43,804 nt of DNA, taken from Marivita sp. XM-24bin2 (GTDB lineage: Bacteria; Pseudomonadota; Alphaproteobacteria; Rhodobacterales; Rhodobacteraceae). Position numbers and translations under genes: made by a program. The notes under the pieces are model-generated. The model had not been told where the DNA came from. It did no database searches and saw only the letters and a program-made list of their open reading frames with translations. Where the stretch lies: positions 237,551-281,354 of the forward strand of contig QCWH01000001.1 of assembly GCA_003149565.1 (NCBI GenBank), in the 5' to 3' direction. Below, piece after piece: positions 6,673 to 16,362 of the stretch (positions are counted from its first letter, which is position 1; every line of letters starts with the position of its first letter).

Positions 6673-8304
6673 ATGCACGGGATGATGATGAACCGGCCAT
6701 TGTCGGTGATCGAACTGCTTCGCTACGCCGCTGAAATTCACAGTGCCGGGGAAATCGTGTCGGTTCGGACCGAAGGCGACCTGCACCGCCAGACCTATGC
6801 CGAAACTCTCAAACGGACTGCGCAATTGGCGCATGCACTTGATGCTCTGGGTGTGCAGCAGGGCGACCGCGTGGCGACATTGGCATGGAACGGCTATCGC
6901 CATTTCGAGCTGTATTACGGGATTTCCGGGATGGGGGCCGTGTGCCATACCATCAACCCGCGCCTGTCTGCCGAACAGATGCTTTATATCATCGGCCATG
7001 CGGAAGACCGGGTGCTGTTTGTCGACCTGACCTTTGTGCCCATCCTTGAGGCGTTGAAGGATCACCTGCCGTCCGGTCTGACGCTGGTGGTGATGACCGA
7101 TGCCGCCCACATGCCGACATCCGCGTTGCACCTGCATTGCTACGAAGATCTGATCGCGCCGCACCCGACCGAGTATGATTGGCCCGACCTGCCGGAAGAG
7201 ACTGCGGCGGGGCTGTGCTATACCTCGGGGACCACGGGTAATCCCAAAGGATCGCTGTATTCCCATCGCTCTACCGTGCTGCACGCGCTTTTCATTGCGG
7301 TGACGCTGCCGCGTTCCTTGCACGAAGGCGCGCGATTGTTACCGGTCGTGCCGATGTTCCACGTCAATTCATGGGGCATGCCCTACGCCGCGCCCATCGT
7401 CGGGGCGTCGCTGATCATGCCGGGGGGCAAGCTGGACGGGCCTTCGCTTTATGATCTGATGGAAAGCGAGAAGGTCACGGCAAGCTGGGGCGTGCCGACC
7501 GTCTGGTTGGGCCTGCGGGCCGAGATCGAGGCGCGTGGCAAGCCGCCTTCGTACTTGGATCAAGTGGTGATCGGCGGGTCCGCCGCGCCGCGCAGCATGA
7601 TCGAGTTCTTCGAGAAGATGGACATTGACGTCTGCCACGCCTGGGGCATGACCGAAATGAGCCCGGTGGGTACGACAGGCCAGTTGCCGAAAACGATGGA
7701 TGACGTTCCGTTCGAGGACCGCATGGCGCGGAAATCTTTGCAGGGGCGGCGCATGTTTGGCGTGGACCTCAAGATTGTCGGTGAGGATGGGCAGCGCCTG
7801 CCGCATGACGGAAAAGCGGTCGGTGAGCTTTACGTGCGCGGCAACGCAGTCATTTCCGGCTATTTCAACAATGAAGACGCGACCAAGGCCGCCATTGATT
7901 CTGAAGGGTGGTTCGGCACTGGCGACGTGGCGAGCATTTCGCCCGATGGGTATCTGAGCATTCAGGATCGCTCCAAGGACCTCATCAAGTCCGGGGGCGA
8001 ATGGATCAGTTCTATTGATCTGGAGAATGTCGCGATGGCGCATCCCGAAGTTGCCAATTGCGCCGTGATCGCGATTGCGCATCCGAAATGGGATGAACGC
8101 CCGGTGCTGGTGGTGGTGCCGAAACAGGGATGTCAGCCGACTCTGTCCGATATCCATGCCCTTATGGAGCCGCATTTTGCCAAGTGGCAGTTGCCGGACG
8201 ATCTGGTGTGCGTGGATGCGCTGCCGCTGACCGCGACGGGCAAGGTGTCCAAGCTCACGCTGCGCCAGCAGTTTGCCGATTACGTGCTGCCGGATGTCCG
8301 CTGA
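6673..8304 (+). CDS. Acyl-CoA ligase, medium-chain/DmdB-like
   Basis: This 543-residue adenylate-forming enzyme makes acyl-CoA from a carboxylic acid, ATP and CoA. The AMP-binding signature is YTSGTTGNPKGSLYSH, followed by VPMFHVNSWG, AWGMTEMSPVGT, GWFGTGDVASI and the C-terminal lysine in ATGKVSKLTLR. The stretch CHTINPRLSAEQMLYIIGHAEDRVLF is typical of the subgroup with medium-chain ligases and DmdB, the methylmercaptopropionate-CoA ligase of roseobacters, so DMSP-derived or medium-chain acids are plausible substrates. I cannot decide between them from sequence. The start is moved from the first in-frame codon to ATG 6673 because GGGAGGG lies at 6662-6668. The following MaoC gene overlaps by 11 bases, so both are probably translated together. 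Confidence 0.88.
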   Translation: MHGMMMNRPLSVIELLRYAAEIHSAGEIVSVRTEGDLHRQTYAETLKRTAQLAHALDALGVQQGDRVATLAWNGYRHFELYYGISGMGAVCHTINPRLSAEQMLYIIGHAEDRVLFVDLTFVPILEALKDHLPSGLTLVVMTDAAHMPTSALHLHCYEDLIAPHPTEYDWPDLPEETAAGLCYTSGTTGNPKGSLYSHRSTVLHALFIAVTLPRSLHEGARLLPVVPMFHVNSWGMPYAAPIVGASLIMPGGKLDGPSLYDLMESEKVTASWGVPTVWLGLRAEIEARGKPPSYLDQVVIGGSAAPRSMIEFFEKMDIDVCHAWGMTEMSPVGTTGQLPKTMDDVPFEDRMARKSLQGRRMFGVDLKIVGEDGQRLPHDGKAVGELYVRGNAVISGYFNNEDATKAAIDSEGWFGTGDVASISPDGYLSIQDRSKDLIKSGGEWISSIDLENVAMAHPEVANCAVIAIAHPKWDERPVLVVVPKQGCQPTLSDIHALMEPHFAKWQLPDDLVCVDALPLTATGKVSKLTLRQQFADYVLPDVR

Positions 8305-8728
8305 CCTTTTGCAAAACATGCCGCCCAGCCTGTCGCGCTGGTACGAGATCGGGCAGGACCGGATCAACGCCTTTGCCGATGTGACCGAGGATTGGCAGTT
8401 CATCCATCTGGATGAAGAGCGGATGGCTGCTCAGGGCGGAACCATTGCGCATGGGTTCCTGACCCTGTCGATGCTGTCGGCCATGTCTTATGACGTCCAG
8501 CCCGAGATCCCCGGCATGGTGCAGGGGTTGAACTATGGCTTTGACAGAATTCGTTTTGTCAGCCCGGTGCGGGCAGGGCAGCGGATACGAGGGCGGTTCA
8601 GCGTCTCGGAGGTGGTGGAAAAACCGGGACGCTATGACGTGACATGGGATGTGACGGTTGAGATCGACGGGGCCGAGCGCCCCGCCATCGTCGCCAAGTG
8701 GATCAATGTGTTCGAGGTCGAGCCTTAG
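8294..8728 (+). CDS. MaoC-family (R)-specific enoyl-CoA hydratase
   Basis: This 144-residue single hot-dog-fold protein has the MaoC/PhaJ signature: DVTEDWQFIHLDEERM (catalytic Asp and His, about residues 33-48) then GGTIAHGFLTLSML. The family hydrates trans-2-enoyl-CoA to (R)-3-hydroxyacyl-CoA. The ATG at 8294 lies within the last codons of the ligase gene; a later ATG at 8318 would also leave the domain intact. Coupling to an acyl-CoA ligase suggests the two process the same acid. Its TAG stop overlaps the TAA of the convergent rpe gene in the sequence TTAG. An (R)-hydratase feeding polyhydroxyalkanoate synthesis is an alternative. Confidence 0.88.
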   Translation: MSADLLQNMPPSLSRWYEIGQDRINAFADVTEDWQFIHLDEERMAAQGGTIAHGFLTLSMLSAMSYDVQPEIPGMVQGLNYGFDRIRFVSPVRAGQRIRGRFSVSEVVEKPGRYDVTWDVTVEIDGAERPAIVAKWINVFEVEP

Positions 8729-9402
8729 ACCGACGCCCGGATCGCGCGGATGTTCTCGCCATAGGGGACGGGGTTGTCGACCGAGCCGCCTTTGAACACT
8801 GCAGAGCCTGCGACCAGAACGTCTGCACCGGCTGCCACAACCAGCGGAGCCGTTGAGGGATCGACGCCGCCGTCGATCTCGATATGGACTTCGCGGTCGC
8901 CTATCATCTCGCGCAGTTCGGTGACTTTCTGAACGCAGGAGTGGATGAATTTCTGGCCGCCGAACCCGGGGTTCACGGTCATCACGCAGATCAGGTCCAC
9001 GAGGTCCAGCAGGGGGGCTGCCGCCTCGGCCGGGGTGCCGGGGTTGAGGGCAAGGCCCGCCTTGGCACCCGTCGCGCGGATGGCCTGAAGCGTGCGGTGA
9101 ATGTGCGGACCGGCCTCAACATGGGCGGTGATGACGTCGGCACCGGCATCGGCGAAGGCTTGGATGTAGGGATCGACCGGAGCGATCATCAGGTGCACGT
9201 CCATCACCGTCTTGATGTGCGGACGGATAGCGGCGCAGGTGGCAGGGCCGAAGGTGATGTTGGGCACATAATGACCATCCATGACATCGACGTGAATCCA
9301 GTCAGCACCCTGTGCTTCGACCGCCTGGATCTCCGCTCCGAAATTGGCGAAGTCGGCAGAGAGGATGGAGGGGGCAATTTTTACCGAACGGTCAAATTTC
9401 AT
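8725..9402 (-). CDS. rpe: Ribulose-phosphate 3-epimerase
   Basis: This 225-residue TIM-barrel enzyme interconverts D-ribulose 5-phosphate and D-xylulose 5-phosphate in the pentose phosphate pathway. The metal and catalytic motifs are all present: IAPSILSADF near the start, HVDVMDGHYVPNITFG, DVHLMI, VNPGFGGQKF and HIEIDGGV near the C-terminus. It is the last gene of the minus-strand run that begins with mreB, 30 bases after the upstream reductase gene. It ends on the convergent maoC gene with overlapping stops and without a visible terminator. Confidence 0.96.
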   Translation of the reverse strand: MKFDRSVKIAPSILSADFANFGAEIQAVEAQGADWIHVDVMDGHYVPNITFGPATCAAIRPHIKTVMDVHLMIAPVDPYIQAFADAGADVITAHVEAGPHIHRTLQAIRATGAKAGLALNPGTPAEAAAPLLDLVDLICVMTVNPGFGGQKFIHSCVQKVTELREMIGDREVHIEIDGGVDPSTAPLVVAAGADVLVAGSAVFKGGSVDNPVPYGENIRAIRASV

Positions 9403-9432
9403 GGCGGCAGCTCCTGATAGGTTTGTGCGGGC

Positions 9433-10368
9433 TTAGTACCCGGCGTCCCGGTCCACAAGATGCAAGAAAGGCTCACCGGCTTCGCCACGGCGGATATTCT
9501 CTGCAATGGCGCGGGAGGCACTGGGCGCGCGCGTTTCGGACGCGATATGCGGCGTGACGGTGACGCGGGGGTGCGCCCAGAACGGATGGTCTTGCGGCAA
9601 GGGTTCGACGCGGAACACGTCGAGCGTTGCGTGTGCGATCTGGCCAGAGTCCAAAGCTGCTAGCAGAGCATCGTCGTCGATCAATGGGCCGCGACCCGGA
9701 TTGATGATGAACGCGCCCTTGGGCAACATCGCGAGCGTTTCGGCGTTGAGGGTGTTCTCGGTCGCCGGGGTGCTGGGCAGGAGCAGGATCAGGATCTGCG
9801 ACTGACGCAGGACGGTGTGCAGCCCGTCGGTGCCGGTATGGCAGGTGATGCCGTCGATCTGCTTGGCGCTTCGGGCCCAGCCACTGACCGGAAAGCCAAG
9901 CCGCGCGATGGCCTGACCGCAGGCACTGCCCAGTTCGCCGAGGCCAAGGATACCGACCGGACGGTCCGCTGCGACCGGTGGCGCATCGGGCACCCATTTA
10001 TGATCGGGGTTCACGATATGGGCGTCCATCCCCAGATGGTGGCGCAGAGTGTGACCCGTGACCCATTCGACCATGCCTTGGGTCAGGCCTTCGTCATCGA
10101 CCATGCGGGCGTACGGCACCTTGAGGGTCGGGTTGCCGACAGCATCTTCGACCCCGGCCCAAAGGTTCAAAACCGCCTTTAGCCGTGTGTAGGGAGTGAA
10201 ATCCTGCACCGGCGAGTTGGGCGCGTAGACGATATAGTCGACCTCTGCCGGTGGTATGTCCGTGGCCAGCGCGTAGTCCACGCCGATCTCGTCGAGAGCG
10301 TCGCGCAAAGGGGCTTCGTATTGCGCCCAGCGTTTTTCGTGGGCGGCGAAGAGGACATTGATCGGCAT
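9433..10368 (-). CDS. ghrA: Glyoxylate/hydroxypyruvate reductase A family dehydrogenase
   Basis: This 311-residue D-2-hydroxyacid dehydrogenase reduces glyoxylate to glycolate or hydroxypyruvate to glycerate with NAD(P)H. The Rossmann motif is VGILGLGELGSACGQAI (about residues 138-154). The catalytic Arg is in FIINPGRGPLIDD, the Glu in FRVEPLP and the His in TPHIASETRAPSA. The Arg/Glu/His order and the short N-terminal half favour GhrA over SerA-type enzymes. Its ATG is 3 bases after the rodA stop, so it is likely transcribed with the rod-shape genes. In an organism with the ethylmalonyl-CoA pathway it could recycle glyoxylate, but that is inference. Confidence 0.88.
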   Translation of the reverse strand: MPINVLFAAHEKRWAQYEAPLRDALDEIGVDYALATDIPPAEVDYIVYAPNSPVQDFTPYTRLKAVLNLWAGVEDAVGNPTLKVPYARMVDDEGLTQGMVEWVTGHTLRHHLGMDAHIVNPDHKWVPDAPPVAADRPVGILGLGELGSACGQAIARLGFPVSGWARSAKQIDGITCHTGTDGLHTVLRQSQILILLLPSTPATENTLNAETLAMLPKGAFIINPGRGPLIDDDALLAALDSGQIAHATLDVFRVEPLPQDHPFWAHPRVTVTPHIASETRAPSASRAIAENIRRGEAGEPFLHLVDRDAGY

Positions 10369-10371
10369 GGC

Positions 10372-11511
10372 TTACCTCGGTCGGTGGATATGAGCGCTCT
10401 GTACCAAGCCGAACGCGAGCATCAAGACCAACATCGCCGATCCGCCATAGCTGACCAATGGCAGGGGCACGCCGACGACCGGGGCCAAGCCCATGACCAT
10501 CGACATGTTGACGGCAAAGAACAGGAAGAAGGTGACGCCGACTCCGAGGATCAGAAGCGAAGAATAGCGGTCGCGGTTTTGCAGGGCGGACACGATGCAG
10601 AAGATAAGGATCAGCACATAGAGGATCAGCAGAGAGATGCCTCCGATAAAGCCGAACTCTTCGGCCAAAGTGTTGAAGATGAAGTCGGTGTGTTTTTCCG
10701 GCAGGAAGTTCAGACGCGATTGGGTGCCTTGCATGAAGCCACGTCCCGTCCAGCCGCCCGAGCCCATTGCGATTTTCGCCTGTGTGATATGATAGCCGGC
10801 ACCGAGCGGATCAGAGGAAGGGTCGAGGAACGTGTCGATCCGTCGGAACTGGTAGTCCTTGAGCAGCTGCCATTCTGTGCCTCGACTGACGAACACAGTG
10901 TAAATTCCGCCTACACCGATAGCGATCACCGTGGCGAAATATGCCCAATGGACGCCCGCCAGGAACATCATCAAGCCTCCGCCCGCAACAAGCAGGATGG
11001 CCGTGCCGAGGTCTGGTTGGGTGAGGACAAGGAAAGTCGGGAGAAGGATAATGAAGACCGGAACCAGCACCCAGAACGGGTGGGAGGTCTTCTTGATTGG
11101 CAGCCAATCGTAATACGCTGCCAGCACCATCACCATCGCGATCTTCATCACCTCAGACGGCTGCAAGCGCATGAAACCAAGGTCGATCCAGCGCTGCGCA
11201 CCCATGCCGACCGCACCGAAGAATTCGACAGCGACCAGCAACGCAAGCGCCACGAGGTAGGCCAAGACAGACATATTCCGCCAGAACCAGATTGGCACCA
11301 TCGCAACGATGAACATCACGGTCAGCCCGAGCGCGTAGCGTTTCATCTGCGGTTCCGCCCAAGGTGACATCGATCCGCCAGCAACGGAGTAGAGCATCAA
11401 GACGCCAACGCCCGCGATTGCGGTTAGCAGGATCACCAACGGCCAGTTGATGAACAGCATCTTGCGCCACCCGCTTGGGACGGTCTTGACGGTATATTCA
11501 AGATAGCTCAT
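10372..11511 (-). CDS. rodA: Peptidoglycan glycosyltransferase RodA (SEDS)
   Basis: This 379-residue SEDS protein has about ten membrane helices and polymerises lipid II glycan strands in the elongasome together with PBP2. Characteristic motifs are GAQRWIDLG, LQPSEVMKIA, LTQPDLGTAI, LNFLPEKHTDFIF (containing the Asp essential in this family) and GVPLPLVSYGGSAML near the C-terminus. RodA rather than FtsW is supported by its place directly after mrdA in the mre operon. Its ATG overlaps the mrdA stop by four bases (ATGA), implying coupled translation. Confidence 0.96.
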   Translation of the reverse strand: MSYLEYTVKTVPSGWRKMLFINWPLVILLTAIAGVGVLMLYSVAGGSMSPWAEPQMKRYALGLTVMFIVAMVPIWFWRNMSVLAYLVALALLVAVEFFGAVGMGAQRWIDLGFMRLQPSEVMKIAMVMVLAAYYDWLPIKKTSHPFWVLVPVFIILLPTFLVLTQPDLGTAILLVAGGGLMMFLAGVHWAYFATVIAIGVGGIYTVFVSRGTEWQLLKDYQFRRIDTFLDPSSDPLGAGYHITQAKIAMGSGGWTGRGFMQGTQSRLNFLPEKHTDFIFNTLAEEFGFIGGISLLILYVLILIFCIVSALQNRDRYSSLLILGVGVTFFLFFAVNMSMVMGLAPVVGVPLPLVSYGGSAMLVLMLAFGLVQSAHIHRPR

Positions 11512-13451
11512 GCGCGGCTCCGGACGTCCGGATCGTTTTCACGGAGGACCTGCTGCAGGCGTTCCTGTTGCGTTCGGATGCGTTCGCGGTCTTTGGAAGG
11601 ATACGCGTTCAACGGGGGATCCTCGCCATAGAGGGCCTGAAGCGTGACGTCGCGCGCGATTGGCGCGGCCGCCGCTGAACCGCCACCGCCGTGTTCCACG
11701 ACCACGGAAACCGCAATCCTGGGGACTTCGAACGGAGCAAAATTGACAAAAAGCGCATGGTCACGCCGGTTCCACGGCAAATCCTCGTTGCGGGTCACGC
11801 CACGTGCGCGCTCGGCAGCGGTGATGTTACGAACCTGACTGGTGCCGGTCTTGCCGGCCATGCGAAACGCTTCCTCGATGATGCGCGATCCATAGGCGGT
11901 GCCGCGCCGATTGTTGCTGACCGCGTACATCGCACGCCGGATTTGACGGAGGTGGTTTTCGTTGAACCCCAAATCCTGTCCTGCCTCTGAGGTCGGCTCG
12001 ACCCCGCCAATTCGTCGCACCAGCCGTGGTGCAACGTCTTTTCCGGTCGCGAGGCGCGCTGTCATCACTGCAAGCTGCAATGGGGAACTGAGCACGAAGC
12101 CCTGTCCGATAGATGCGTTGACTGTGTCCCCGATGACCCAGCCAGCCCCGCGTTCACGCTCTTTCCAGTCCTTGTTCGGGACAAGGCCTTGGGTCACGGC
12201 TGACATGCCAATGTTGAACGCATGACCCAGCCCGAGCCTGCGGGCGGTCTCGGCAATCCGTTCGATGCCGACCTTGAGGGCAAGGTCATAGTAATAGACA
12301 TCGCAGCTTTCGCGCAGCGATTGTTCGAGGTTCATATGACCATGACCCGCGCGCTTCCAGCAGTGGAAGCGGCGACCGCCCACCTCCATATGGCCGGGGC
12401 ACCAAACCGTTTCATCCGGTGCCACCACACCAGCGTCCATCGCGGCCAGCGCCGTCACCATTTTGAAGGTTGAGCCGGGCGGATAGGCGTCCTGAACGGT
12501 CTTTGAGGCCAATGGTCTGTGATCGTTGTCGCGGAGTTCGGCAAAATCGGCGACCGAAATTCCGCGTACAAATTTGTTGGGGTCGTATGAGGGAGACGAG
12601 GCGATGCCAAGCAGGTCGCCGTTCTGTACATCCATCACCACAACAGAGGCACTTTCTTCACCGAGCCGGGCCTGGATGTAGCTTTGCAGTTTGCTGTCTA
12701 CGGTCAGCTGCATGTCTGCGCCGGGTGTTCCTTCGCGGCGGTCCAATTCGCGCATCACGCGTCCGACGGCATTGACCTCGACACGTTTGGCCCCCGCGCG
12801 TCCCCGCAGCACTTCTTCATGGCGGGCCTCGATGCCCACCTTGCCGATTTGGAAACGGGGAATGCGAAGCACTGGATCAGGCGTTTCGTAGCGCGCGAGA
12901 TCTCGTTCGCTGACCGGACCAACATATCCGACGACATGAGCAAAGTCGCCACGACGTGGATAGACGCGGGAGAGACCGACTTCGGGAGTGACACCCGGCA
13001 GTGCCGGTGCATTGACGGCAACGCGACTGATATCCTCCCAAGTGACCCGTTCTGCCACAGTGACGGGCAGGAAAGGCGCGCTTCGGTCCATTTCCGTCAA
13101 GGCGCGGTTCAGTTCGTCTTCATCGAGTTCGACGAGAGCGGACAGCCTTGCGATGACATCATCGACATTTCCGGCATCTTCCTTGACCATTGTGATGCGA
13201 TACGAGGGTTCATTGCCGGCGAGGATGGCTCCATTGCGATCAAAGATCTGGCCGCGCGTGGGTGGGATCAGTCGGATGTTGATGCGGTTTTCTTCGGCAA
13301 GCAGGCGGAATTCGTCGGCCTGATCGACCTGCAGATGCTGCATGCGCAGCCCCAAAGCCCCCGCGAAGGCAAGTTGCACGCCACCCAGGATCAGCCCGCG
13401 CCGCGAGATTTTGCGAATGCTTTCTGCTGTGTCCTTTGGCGCTCGTCTCAT
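11508..13451 (-). CDS. mrdA: Penicillin-binding protein 2
   Basis: This 647-residue class B transpeptidase cross-links peptidoglycan during side-wall growth. A single N-terminal membrane anchor (about residues 19-36) precedes a pedestal domain with PPTRGQIFDRNGAILA. The transpeptidase domain has the active-site STFK at 327-330, SCD at 382-384 and KTGTS at 534-538. The C-terminal 40 residues are rich in Arg, Glu and Gln and probably unstructured. The frame is open 71 codons further upstream, but the ATG at 13451 is chosen because it overlaps the mreD stop in ATGA and puts the anchor at the N-terminus. Partners are RodA, MreC and MreD. Confidence 0.96.
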   Translation of the reverse strand: MRRAPKDTAESIRKISRRGLILGGVQLAFAGALGLRMQHLQVDQADEFRLLAEENRINIRLIPPTRGQIFDRNGAILAGNEPSYRITMVKEDAGNVDDVIARLSALVELDEDELNRALTEMDRSAPFLPVTVAERVTWEDISRVAVNAPALPGVTPEVGLSRVYPRRGDFAHVVGYVGPVSERDLARYETPDPVLRIPRFQIGKVGIEARHEEVLRGRAGAKRVEVNAVGRVMRELDRREGTPGADMQLTVDSKLQSYIQARLGEESASVVVMDVQNGDLLGIASSPSYDPNKFVRGISVADFAELRDNDHRPLASKTVQDAYPPGSTFKMVTALAAMDAGVVAPDETVWCPGHMEVGGRRFHCWKRAGHGHMNLEQSLRESCDVYYYDLALKVGIERIAETARRLGLGHAFNIGMSAVTQGLVPNKDWKERERGAGWVIGDTVNASIGQGFVLSSPLQLAVMTARLATGKDVAPRLVRRIGGVEPTSEAGQDLGFNENHLRQIRRAMYAVSNNRRGTAYGSRIIEEAFRMAGKTGTSQVRNITAAERARGVTRNEDLPWNRRDHALFVNFAPFEVPRIAVSVVVEHGGGGSAAAAPIARDVTLQALYGEDPPLNAYPSKDRERIRTQQERLQQVLRENDPDVRSRA

Positions 13452-13984
13452 GAGGTTCGCCCCAACCGATCGACATCGCCGGGTGCCGACCGACGCACTC
13501 CGGCAAGGAAATAGGAAACGCCCACCACCGCTGGGTATACAGCGATTGTCATCACAACCTGCACAAAGCTCAGCATAAACGCTCCGGGTGTGATGATAAG
13601 GATCATCATGACCGTACGGTAGAGGATCGTGATCACAATCAGGGTACCTGCGAAGGTCAGCCATTCAAGGGCAAATGTCGTCTCGCGCTGACGCCGTTCG
13701 CGGGACTTTAGCCATTCAGCTGCACAGACAACGAGCACGGACCATAAGCCCGGCGGGCGTTGCAGCATCAGATCTGCAAGGAGCATCACACCGGCGACCA
13801 AAATGATCGGCACGTATTCAGGTCTGCGCACGGCCCAGGCGAATACCAGTGCCACCAAGACATCAGGGCTCGCCCATTGGCTGGGCGCGGGGTTGAGGGG
13901 GAGAAGATGGAAGAACAGGGTCAGCAGCGCCAGCAGAACAAAGAGAAGGCGCATTCCCCAGATTTGCAGCAGCCCCGAGTCCAT
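13448..13984 (-). CDS. mreD: Rod shape-determining protein MreD
   Basis: This 178-residue membrane protein has about five hydrophobic helices. Examples are MRLLFVLLALLTLFFHLLPL near the start, VPIILVAGVMLLADLML and TLIVITILYRTVMMILIITP. The family is weakly conserved, and assignment rests on length, topology and position between mreC and mrdA. The ATG at 13984 overlaps the mreC TGA by one base (TGATG); a GTG one codon earlier is possible. It works with MreC in the elongasome, linking the cytoplasmic MreB filament to periplasmic synthesis. Confidence 0.9.
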   Translation of the reverse strand: MDSGLLQIWGMRLLFVLLALLTLFFHLLPLNPAPSQWASPDVLVALVFAWAVRRPEYVPIILVAGVMLLADLMLQRPPGLWSVLVVCAAEWLKSRERRQRETTFALEWLTFAGTLIVITILYRTVMMILIITPGAFMLSFVQVVMTIAVYPAVVGVSYFLAGVRRSAPGDVDRLGRTS

Positions 13985-14889
13985 CACTGATCCGTGCCTG
14001 TTGCGGCGGCATTCGTCTCGCCTGGTGGTGTTTCCGGAAGGATCAGAGCGGATGGGTTTGACACGCGCCGCGCGCCGTGATCGCGCAGGACCCGCAAGAA
14101 TTCGAGCCGCTCGTAATCGGCGGCAAGTCGGGTGCGCAGGCGACCGCCGGGGTCTTGCGCGACTTGCCCGATTAACAGTCCGGGTGGGAAAACATCGCCA
14201 TCGCCTGACGTGACAATTCTGTCGCCCGGGCGCACCTGATCCGGGTTCTCCAGAAAGTCGATAGGTGGAGCGGACGTGTTGTCACCAACTATCAGCGCGC
14301 GCTGCCCAGAAGGTTGAATTGTTGCCGGGATGCGACTGGTCGCGTCGGTCAACATGATCACGCGGCTGGTGTTGGGCCCGACGCCCGAAATGCGCCCGAC
14401 AAGGCCGGTGCCGTCCATTGTTGCCCATCCGTCAACAATACCATCGCGTGAGCCGACATTGATCAGTACAGATTGGCGAAACGGAGAGCCGGAATCAGCC
14501 AACACCACACCTGTTATATAGGTCAGGCGTGGATCGAGGCGGACGTTGTTCAGGTCTCGCAGCTTGGCGTTTTCCTGCTCCAATTGCAGCGCCGCTTCCT
14601 TCCAAGCTGTCATTTGGCGCAACTCTCGGCGCAGTTCCTGATTCTGCTCGTAAATACGCTGATAGCTGCGGAAGTCGCGAACGATGTTCACGGTGGCCGT
14701 GACGGGCGCCATTGCCCAATCGAAGCTTGGCATCACTGTATCAATCACGGCGGCGCGGAAGCGTTCGACACGCGGGCTGTCGATGCGCCAGACGAAGAAG
14801 AGACCAAGGAGGCATAGAATAACAACCGCCAACAGCAGGCGCCGCAGCGGTGTTGTGAAGTCTTCGCTATTCGTGCCGTTCTTTGCCAA
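13984..14889 (-). CDS. mreC: Rod shape-determining protein MreC
   Basis: This protein of about 301 residues has one N-terminal membrane helix (LLLAVVILCLLGLFFVW) and a periplasmic coiled coil (about residues 65-105, QNQELRRELRQM to LEQENAKLRDL). The beta-barrel domain follows, with GSPFRQSVLINVGSRDGI and DGTGLVGRISGVG. It organises PBP2 and RodA in the periplasm. I place the start at a TTG codon at 14889 because GGGGAG lies about five bases upstream and the protein then begins AKNGTNSEDF, close to what I recall for relatives. In-frame TTG (14910) and GTG (14904) codons are alternatives. The Thr/Ala-rich tail after residue 280 looks disordered. A 97-base gap separates it from mreB. Confidence 0.93.
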   Translation of the reverse strand: MAKNGTNSEDFTTPLRRLLLAVVILCLLGLFFVWRIDSPRVERFRAAVIDTVMPSFDWAMAPVTATVNIVRDFRSYQRIYEQNQELRRELRQMTAWKEAALQLEQENAKLRDLNNVRLDPRLTYITGVVLADSGSPFRQSVLINVGSRDGIVDGWATMDGTGLVGRISGVGPNTSRVIMLTDATSRIPATIQPSGQRALIVGDNTSAPPIDFLENPDQVRPGDRIVTSGDGDVFPPGLLIGQVAQDPGGRLRTRLAADYERLEFLRVLRDHGARRVSNPSALILPETPPGETNAAATGTDQ

Positions 14890-14986
14890 TACTCTCCCCT
14901 TCACGTGCAAACCGAAAAGAGGGATGCGGTCTGCAGGTCAGGTCTTGCGGACTTCTAACATACTCTTCGACAAATTGGTGGTCAGA

Positions 14987-16060
<1,074 letters not shown>

Positions 16061-16096
16061 TCAGGCCCGCGACTCTGTTGGTCGTAAGCCGAGGGT

Positions 16097-16125
16097 CTTA
16101 TAGGTCTCGTTTCGCAGGTGCGAAA
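16097..16125 (-). promoter_or_regulatory. Predicted mreB promoter with overlapping palindrome
   Basis: On the minus strand TTTCGC (16125-16120) and TATAAG (16102-16097) are 17 bases apart, a plausible -35/-10 pair about 64 bases before the mreB ATG. The -35 element is one arm of a palindrome, TTTCGCA-GG-TGCGAAA on the plus strand (16110-16125), with seven-base arms. A regulator bound there would cover the -35. The -35 match to consensus is modest, so the promoter call is tentative while the palindrome is exact. Confidence 0.5.
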
Positions 16126-16362
16126 GGGCCAGAACATGCTTGGCCGGCGTGAATCTGCCACAGAACACGACTCGCGGCGAAATCGACGCAGGGTTACAGG
16201 CGGGAGCAGATTGTTTCTTCACCGTAAAGGCTGAATTTCAAAACCGTCGGTTGTCAGCGCTTTGAACACAGCGTCCAAGAGATGCCTCCGAATTATCCCG
16301 ATTGAAGCGTATTGAGATCGCTTTGTGGATTTATCCCAACCCCGTTTCCGTGTGGGGCTTGT
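16126..16362. other. Non-coding stretch between mreB promoter and the split gene
   Basis: I see no convincing gene, RNA or terminator in these 237 bases. A short CCCC/GGGG pairing near 16340-16358 lies just before the next start codon and is too weak to call. Together with the mreB leader (16034-16125) it makes a gene-free interval of 329 bases. Confidence 0.5.

Noticed and set aside
7369-8403. 344-codon minus-strand ORF antisense to the acyl-CoA ligase
   Set aside because: The ligase motifs are continuous on the plus strand; the antisense frame has no domain.
10321-11367. 348-codon plus-strand ORF antisense to rodA
   Set aside because: Extremely rich in His, Asp, Arg and Gln, as expected for the complement of hydrophobic membrane codons; not a real protein.
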